Shown here one piece after another: positions 61,101 to 64,000 of a stretch of DNA of 64,000 nt (position 1 is the stretch's first letter; the number at the start of each line of letters is the position of its first letter). A program made the translations under genes and the position numbers. Below the pieces are notes generated by a model. That model ran no database searches, was not told the origin of the DNA, and was given only the letters and a program-made list of their open reading frames with translations. Where the stretch lies: assembly GCA_022842245.1 (NCBI GenBank), contig JALHPZ010000020.1:1-64000 (forward strand). Reading direction: 5' to 3'. The stretch is from Gemmataceae bacterium. Its GTDB lineage: Bacteria > Planctomycetota > Planctomycetia > Gemmatales > Gemmataceae.

Positions 61101-61390
61101 GGATCGCTCAGCACCACCGGTCGCGGCACCTTCACCGCGACTTCCCGACCGCCGATGCGCGGGTCGGCGGCGAGCAACACGATTCCGTACGATCCTTCGC
61201 CGGCACGGGCGAGCAGCCGGAACCGGCCGAACAGCTGGCCGGGATCGGCGCGATCGGGCAGTTCGGGCAGCGTGAGAATGCTGTCGAGACGTTCCAGACC
61301 CGTAAGGAGTCCGGTCAAGCCGAGCAGCCCGCCGCGCGCGAGGGTCGGTCGGTCTTCGGAGGAATGGAGTAGCGTTTCGCGGTCGGACAT
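58127..61390 (-). CDS. Ser/Thr protein kinase (non-RD) with WD40-like C-terminus
   Basis: 1087 residues from the ATG at 61390; the frame is open upstream but not conserved-looking. Kinase region about 55-325: ARAGEGSYGIVLLA (Gly loop), Lys87 in EVAVKVPRP, LHCDLKPANVLM at 179-190 with Cys where most kinases have Arg (HCD for HRD), VTDFGIARI at 202-210 and GTPLYMSPEQ at 225-234. Thus it is a non-RD kinase with the catalytic Asp kept. One transmembrane helix (about 351-369, GTVALALIAWALVPALVID), a short coiled-coil, then WD40-type repeats (LILTGSADRTVKVWDADFNP). It resembles the kinase at 29215 in layout but not closely in sequence. Confidence 0.9.
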   Translation of the reverse strand: MSDRETLLHSSEDRPTLARGGLLGLTGLLTGLERLDSILTLPELPDRADPGQLFGRFRLLARAGEGSYGIVLLAADPRIGGREVAVKVPRPVVLSDPATRERFVREARAAGVLTHTGISVVYEAGEIDGLPYLASAFVDGPTLGGWLARHGSPRPPREAARLVRDIARAVHHAHERGILHCDLKPANVLMRLSPDADPVPVVTDFGIARILTDDPNHTATYRPAGTPLYMSPEQARGDRRNLTARTDVYALGVILYELLAGRPPFANPSGETVLQRVLHEAPASLRRAGVPADLDAISLTALAKNPADRYPSALALADDLERFLTGVPTRARPVGPLTTVARWALRKPVHAGTVALALIAWALVPALVIDSADRLAIEAADRRAAEAQAALAGERARVSEFHAALERVRQHRADAASGWADENLTTLKVLAAHPDAATSWPELRSEAAAALAATDLRPVRDLAEGGKPYAVAFTPDGQRLAVAEWQTFENDCRVGLYRIHDGKKERTFTARLSADWATREEKPDGLRAVAVSPDGRWLAAGSRGGQLAAWDLSRPDQPPAVWNAHTTDEANPRDLRIGRLAFSDDSRRLYSASREVVRGWDVGTWSGCLHKSQTLLPSVTALPSEAALAVYHSDPNGNEWRLHAFQPRTGAIRPTTQPISGNFALAPDGQSIFHLGIGFTPRAVLSTLDPRGFRMPFASPGRAALENPQMTDLRFSPDGRFVATSGEHDHHVRLWDPVAGLRMVDRTHTAGSLRLAFSPDSRLLAVAEIDRVALYRVTGGLVDTIGVGPYAVARVFAASADGTRIALIGDRTESESERTEWTLADGTWTCNERLRGSGWGSLLAWGPNGGRAMNHSGANSRLDLLRFNDTHEVHIPNLVDLKFAPDGRAWAVDEDHVTVFASPRWEAARVFENDADIQSQGMSFRAIVAGAGRILVGRRDGRLFALDPATGRPVREWTVGQPVTALAQSADERVAVIGGEDGGVWVARSDGLIRLQNAHRDAVRGVAVGPGGLILTGSADRTVKVWDADFNPVLTLRVGGGVRQLALSDDGCRLTLLIDGERAARQWQLDNLRREFISLGLDPGPLP

Positions 61391-62076
61391 GGGGTCGATC
61401 AGACCATTACGGCCGGGTTGAGGTCGCGATGTTGCGCTCGGGTCGGGGTTGTTCCGGCGGACTCCAACTCGAAGCGGACAGAGCAGGAAGGTGAACCCAC
61501 ATGATCCTTCGCATCCTGCTCGACTCGGTTCGTCCGATGGGCGGCGTCGCGCGATGGAACGCACGTTCTACTGGCACATGATACCTTCCAATGCTACCAC
61601 CGATGCCAGCCAGGTACAAGATTCGACCGCGTCCCCCCCGCGTTCCGGGTCGGCTTCGCCACTGCGCGTGAAACAATGGTCGGCTTTGCCGGTACTCTTC
61701 AGTCCGAAGGCACTGGAGTGCTCCGCCCAACTGAGCGGCTTTGGCGATGCCTCGGGTCGCCACGGCATCTCCGGGCAGTCCGAAGGTTCGCGACAGCCGC
61801 GACTTCGATCGAGCCTATGTGTCTGTCCTTCCGGTTGACCATTTTCCTCCGTGCCATCCATGGCGACGATGCGCGGCCATGTCGCCTTGGGCTAAGCACG
61901 GCCCGTTCTCCGGACCGAAAGCACGCGGACCTCGCATACTTCCACCCACTCTCGTGATTCCTGACCGCCGCGTCGGATTGCGAGGGCCGTCCTCCGCCAG
62001 TCGCAATCTGGCTAAAATGTCCGCCGGCGACGACCGCGTTCCGGCGGCCCAAACCGTTCCAATAAGGGGATCCGGC
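61391..62076. other. Intergenic region without a gene
   Basis: A 686-base gap between the divergent kinase and uxuA genes. It holds a degenerate copy of the CCGAAGG repeat element (separate entry). The open frames here do not look like proteins. AAGGGGA at 62063-62069 is the uxuA ribosome site. No promoter stood out. Confidence 0.6.
61697..61921. repeat. Degenerate copy of the MITE-like CCGAAGG element
   Basis: The left arm CTTCAGTCCGAAGGCACTGG with GTGCTCCGCCCAA (61697-61730) and the right arm CGCCTTGGGCTAAGCAC with CTCCGGACCGAAAG (61883-61921) are an eroded form of the arms at 37371 and 37534; the internal GCAGTCCGAAGG hairpin is also partly kept. Confidence 0.65.
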
Positions 62077-63036
62077 ATGCGATTGGCCACCGTCCTCACA
62101 CCGCTGTCGGACGAGAACCTGATACTGGCCGCCCAGTGCGGGGTCACGAATGTCGTCCATCGCTACCCCGGCGACGACCCCGCGACGCTGCGGGCGGCGA
62201 AGCGACGGATCGCGGACTTCGGGTTGAACGTGACCGTCGTCGAAGGCTATCTGCCCATCGAGAACATCAAGCTCGGCATCGACGACGGGCGGGAAATCGC
62301 CTTGTTGAAAGCACTCGTCCGCCAGATGGCCGAGCTGGACATCCGCCTGCTCTGCTACAACTTCATGTCCGGCACCGACTGGGTCCGCACGCGGCTGGAC
62401 GTGCCGGATCGCGGCGGTGCGAAGGTGACGGCGTTCGACCTGGCGGAAGCGGACGCGGCCGTACGGCTGGGATACAAGCCGGCCGATGAAGACACCGACG
62501 AGCTGGCGCGCCGGCTGACGCCGGCGAAGCTCTGGGACAACCTCGAACGTTTCCTGAACGAACTGCTGCCCGTCGCGGAGGAATGCGGCGTCACTCTGGC
62601 GATGCACCCGGACGACCCGCCGCTGCCGGCGTTGCTCGGCAAGCCGCGCATCATGCACTCGGTCGAAGGCTTCGAACGGCTGGTGCGGATGGTGCCGAGT
62701 CCGTCGAACGCGATCTGCTTCTGTCAGGGCACCTTCGCGGCGATGGGCGTCGACATCCCTGCGACGATTCGCCGGCTGGGGCCGCACATCCAATACGTCC
62801 ACTTCCGCGATGTCCGCGGCACGGCCGAATCGTTCGCCGAGACCTTCCACGACAACGGCCCGACCGACATGGCCGCCGCGATGCGCGCTTATCGCGAGAT
62901 CGGCTTTCACGGACCGATGCGGCCGGATCACGTGCCGCAGATGGTCGGCGAGGACGACGGCGAGCCGGGCTACACGATGCTCGGCCGGCTGTTCGCGTAC
63001 GGCTACATGCGCGGCCTGATGCACGCCACCGCCTGA
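62077..63036 (+). CDS. uxuA: Mannonate dehydratase
   Basis: 319 residues from the ATG at 62077, with AAGGGGA 7 bases upstream; the longer frame runs into the repeat region. UxuA dehydrates D-mannonate to 2-keto-3-deoxygluconate in hexuronate breakdown. Seen: LAAQCGVTNVVHRYPGDDPA near the N-terminus, a central LAMHPDDPPLPALLGKPRIM (the HPDDPP metal-binding signature), ICFCQGTFAAMGVDIPAT, IQYVHFRDVRGTAESFAETF and MRPDHVPQMVGE near the C-terminus. Shorter than the E. coli enzyme but with all signature regions. The Nramp-like gene follows 12 bases later, so both may be in one transcript; the SDR protein at 19250 could act one step earlier. Confidence 0.85.
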   Translation: MRLATVLTPLSDENLILAAQCGVTNVVHRYPGDDPATLRAAKRRIADFGLNVTVVEGYLPIENIKLGIDDGREIALLKALVRQMAELDIRLLCYNFMSGTDWVRTRLDVPDRGGAKVTAFDLAEADAAVRLGYKPADEDTDELARRLTPAKLWDNLERFLNELLPVAEECGVTLAMHPDDPPLPALLGKPRIMHSVEGFERLVRMVPSPSNAICFCQGTFAAMGVDIPATIRRLGPHIQYVHFRDVRGTAESFAETFHDNGPTDMAAAMRAYREIGFHGPMRPDHVPQMVGEDDGEPGYTMLGRLFAYGYMRGLMHATA

Positions 63037-63048
63037 TGGGAACCCGCA

Positions 63049-64000
63049 ATGCCAGACCGCGACCACGGGCGGCTTCCCGACTGGCAGTCGGGCGACCTGC
63101 CGGAACCATTGCCGCCGACGGGGCGGAACATCCTGCGCACCATCGGCCCCGGCGCGATCCTGCTGGCCGGCTCCATCGGCGGCGGCGAGTGGATCGTTGG
63201 TCCGCTCATGGCGGTGAAGTACGGCACAGAGATACTCTGGATCGCGACGCTCGCCATTTTCCTCCAGATGATCTTCAACCTCGAAGCGATCCGCTACACG
63301 CTCGCCACCGGCGAGCCGATCCTCTCTGGCATCCTGCGGCTGAATCCGGGCCCGAAGTTCTGGGCCCCGGTCTTCGTCCTCGCCGGTATCGCGCAGCTCG
63401 CGACGCCGGGGCTTGCGCTCGGCTGCGCGAACGTGCTGTTCGCTGCGCTCGCCGGTCGGGAAGCGGCCGCCGGCGACGCCGGGCCGCTCATGGGGATCTC
63501 GTACGGCGTGCTCGCGGTCGCCGTGGTTCTGCTCCTGTCGGGCAAGTCCGTCGAGTGGACGCTCGAACGCCTCTCCTGGGCGATGGTCGTGTTCATCTTC
63601 ACGTTCCTATTGGTTGCGAACGTCCTGTTCGTTCCACTCGATGTCTGGAGTCGAACGGCGGCCGGCTTCCTGCTGCCGCAGGCGATCCCGGCCAACATGG
63701 ATATCCTGCTGCTTGGCGTCTTCGCGGCGACCGCGGGGTCGGGCGGCCTCGGCAACCTCGTGGTCTCGAACTGGGTGCGCGACAAGGGCTGGGGCATGGC
63801 GGCGTCCGTCGGCTCCATCGGCGGGGCGTTCGCCGGCAACGGCAAGCCTCTGGCCTCTGTGGGCACGGTCTTCCGACCGACGTCGGACAACCTGAAGAGG
63901 TGGAAGGTCTGGTGGAAGTACTGCCTGCTCGACCAGACCGCGCTCTGGGCCGGCGGCTGTCTCGTTGGCATGTTCCTCAACGTGAACCTCGCGCTGGCGA
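63049..64000 (+). CDS. Nramp-like divalent metal transporter family protein (3' end outside window)
   Basis: 317 codons visible from the ATG at 63049; the gene continues past the right edge. After a polar N-terminus come at least eight hydrophobic segments, beginning ILRTIGPGAILLAGSIGGGE and including EILWIATLAIFLQMIFNLEA, LMGISYGVLAVAVVLLLSG and MVVFIFTFLLVANVLFVPLD. GPGAILLAGSIGGGEW corresponds to the first helix of Nramp proteins, where the metal-binding DPGN sits; here it is different (SIGGGE), so manganese or iron transport cannot be assumed. Planctomycete proteins of this type are often called Nramp-like only by fold. Co-directional with uxuA, 12 bases downstream, so a link to sugar-acid uptake is conceivable. 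Confidence 0.7.
   Translation, partial: MPDRDHGRLPDWQSGDLPEPLPPTGRNILRTIGPGAILLAGSIGGGEWIVGPLMAVKYGTEILWIATLAIFLQMIFNLEAIRYTLATGEPILSGILRLNPGPKFWAPVFVLAGIAQLATPGLALGCANVLFAALAGREAAAGDAGPLMGISYGVLAVAVVLLLSGKSVEWTLERLSWAMVVFIFTFLLVANVLFVPLDVWSRTAAGFLLPQAIPANMDILLLGVFAATAGSGGLGNLVVSNWVRDKGWGMAASVGSIGGAFAGNGKPLASVGTVFRPTSDNLKRWKVWWKYCLLDQTALWAGGCLVGMFLNVNLALA

Overview
The window looks like chromosomal DNA of a high-G+C planctomycete, most probably a Gemmata-type member (Gemmataceae). The family content supports this: four DUF1559 pseudopilins, two intact DUF1501 Tat-exported proteins beside a PSCyt1/PSCyt2/PSD1 cytochrome protein, three Ser/Thr kinases (two with WD40-like C-termini), a giant TIG-repeat surface protein with an N-terminal LEDRSVPA motif, and a formaldehyde-activating-enzyme-like protein. 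About 45 real genes or gene remnants are supported. Most other long reading frames are shadows caused by the G+C-rich third codon position. No rRNA, tRNA, CRISPR array, integrase or transposase was seen.

Layout. 1-3599: end of a Ser/Thr kinase and a Ski2-like helicase carrying an in-frame palindromic repeat. 3873-8663: secreted small protein, DUF1559 pseudopilin, lipoprotein and two tandem carboxymuconolactone-decarboxylase-like (AhpD-fold) proteins. 8713-14042: an amidohydrolase diverging from the dnaX-ybaB-recR-rpoN group; dnaX has an A10 run placed to give tau and gamma forms. 14043-18442: a visibly lower-G+C island starting with a 27-C run. It encodes a small Cys-rich exported protein, an exported membrane-anchored protein, a C39-peptidase/rhodanese membrane protein and a MauE-pseudopilin fusion. 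This is the best candidate here for an undescribed system. 18527-29208: exported protein, SDR reductase, 2619-residue TIG/FG-GAP surface protein and an orphan TagJ/ImpE protein. 29215-37186: WD40 kinase, degenerate metallopeptidase-like protein, argJ, an ABC ATPase and a LOG-family protein. 37187-43264: several families of inverted and tandem repeats around a porin, a repeat-containing exported protein, galE and the Fae-like gene. 43330-47374: a serine hydrolase/NamZ fusion and pgi. 47423-51002: two more pseudopilin-lipoprotein modules with a decayed DUF1501 remnant between them. 51122-61390: DUF1501 and PSD1 genes with two very small ORFs, a Tat-exported Kelch-like protein and a non-RD WD40 kinase. 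61391-64000: repeat-filled gap, mannonate dehydratase and a truncated Nramp-like transporter.

How the genes fit together. dnaX-ybaB-recR is the conserved replication/recombination operon, followed by sigma-54. The SDR protein at 19250 and UxuA at 62077 could be consecutive steps of hexuronate catabolism. The PSD1/DUF1501 run and the three pseudopilin-lipoprotein pairs are typical planctomycete cell-surface or secretion modules. In all three pairs a hairpin lies between pseudopilin and lipoprotein. All assignments rest on reading the translated sequence by eye; no database search was possible.
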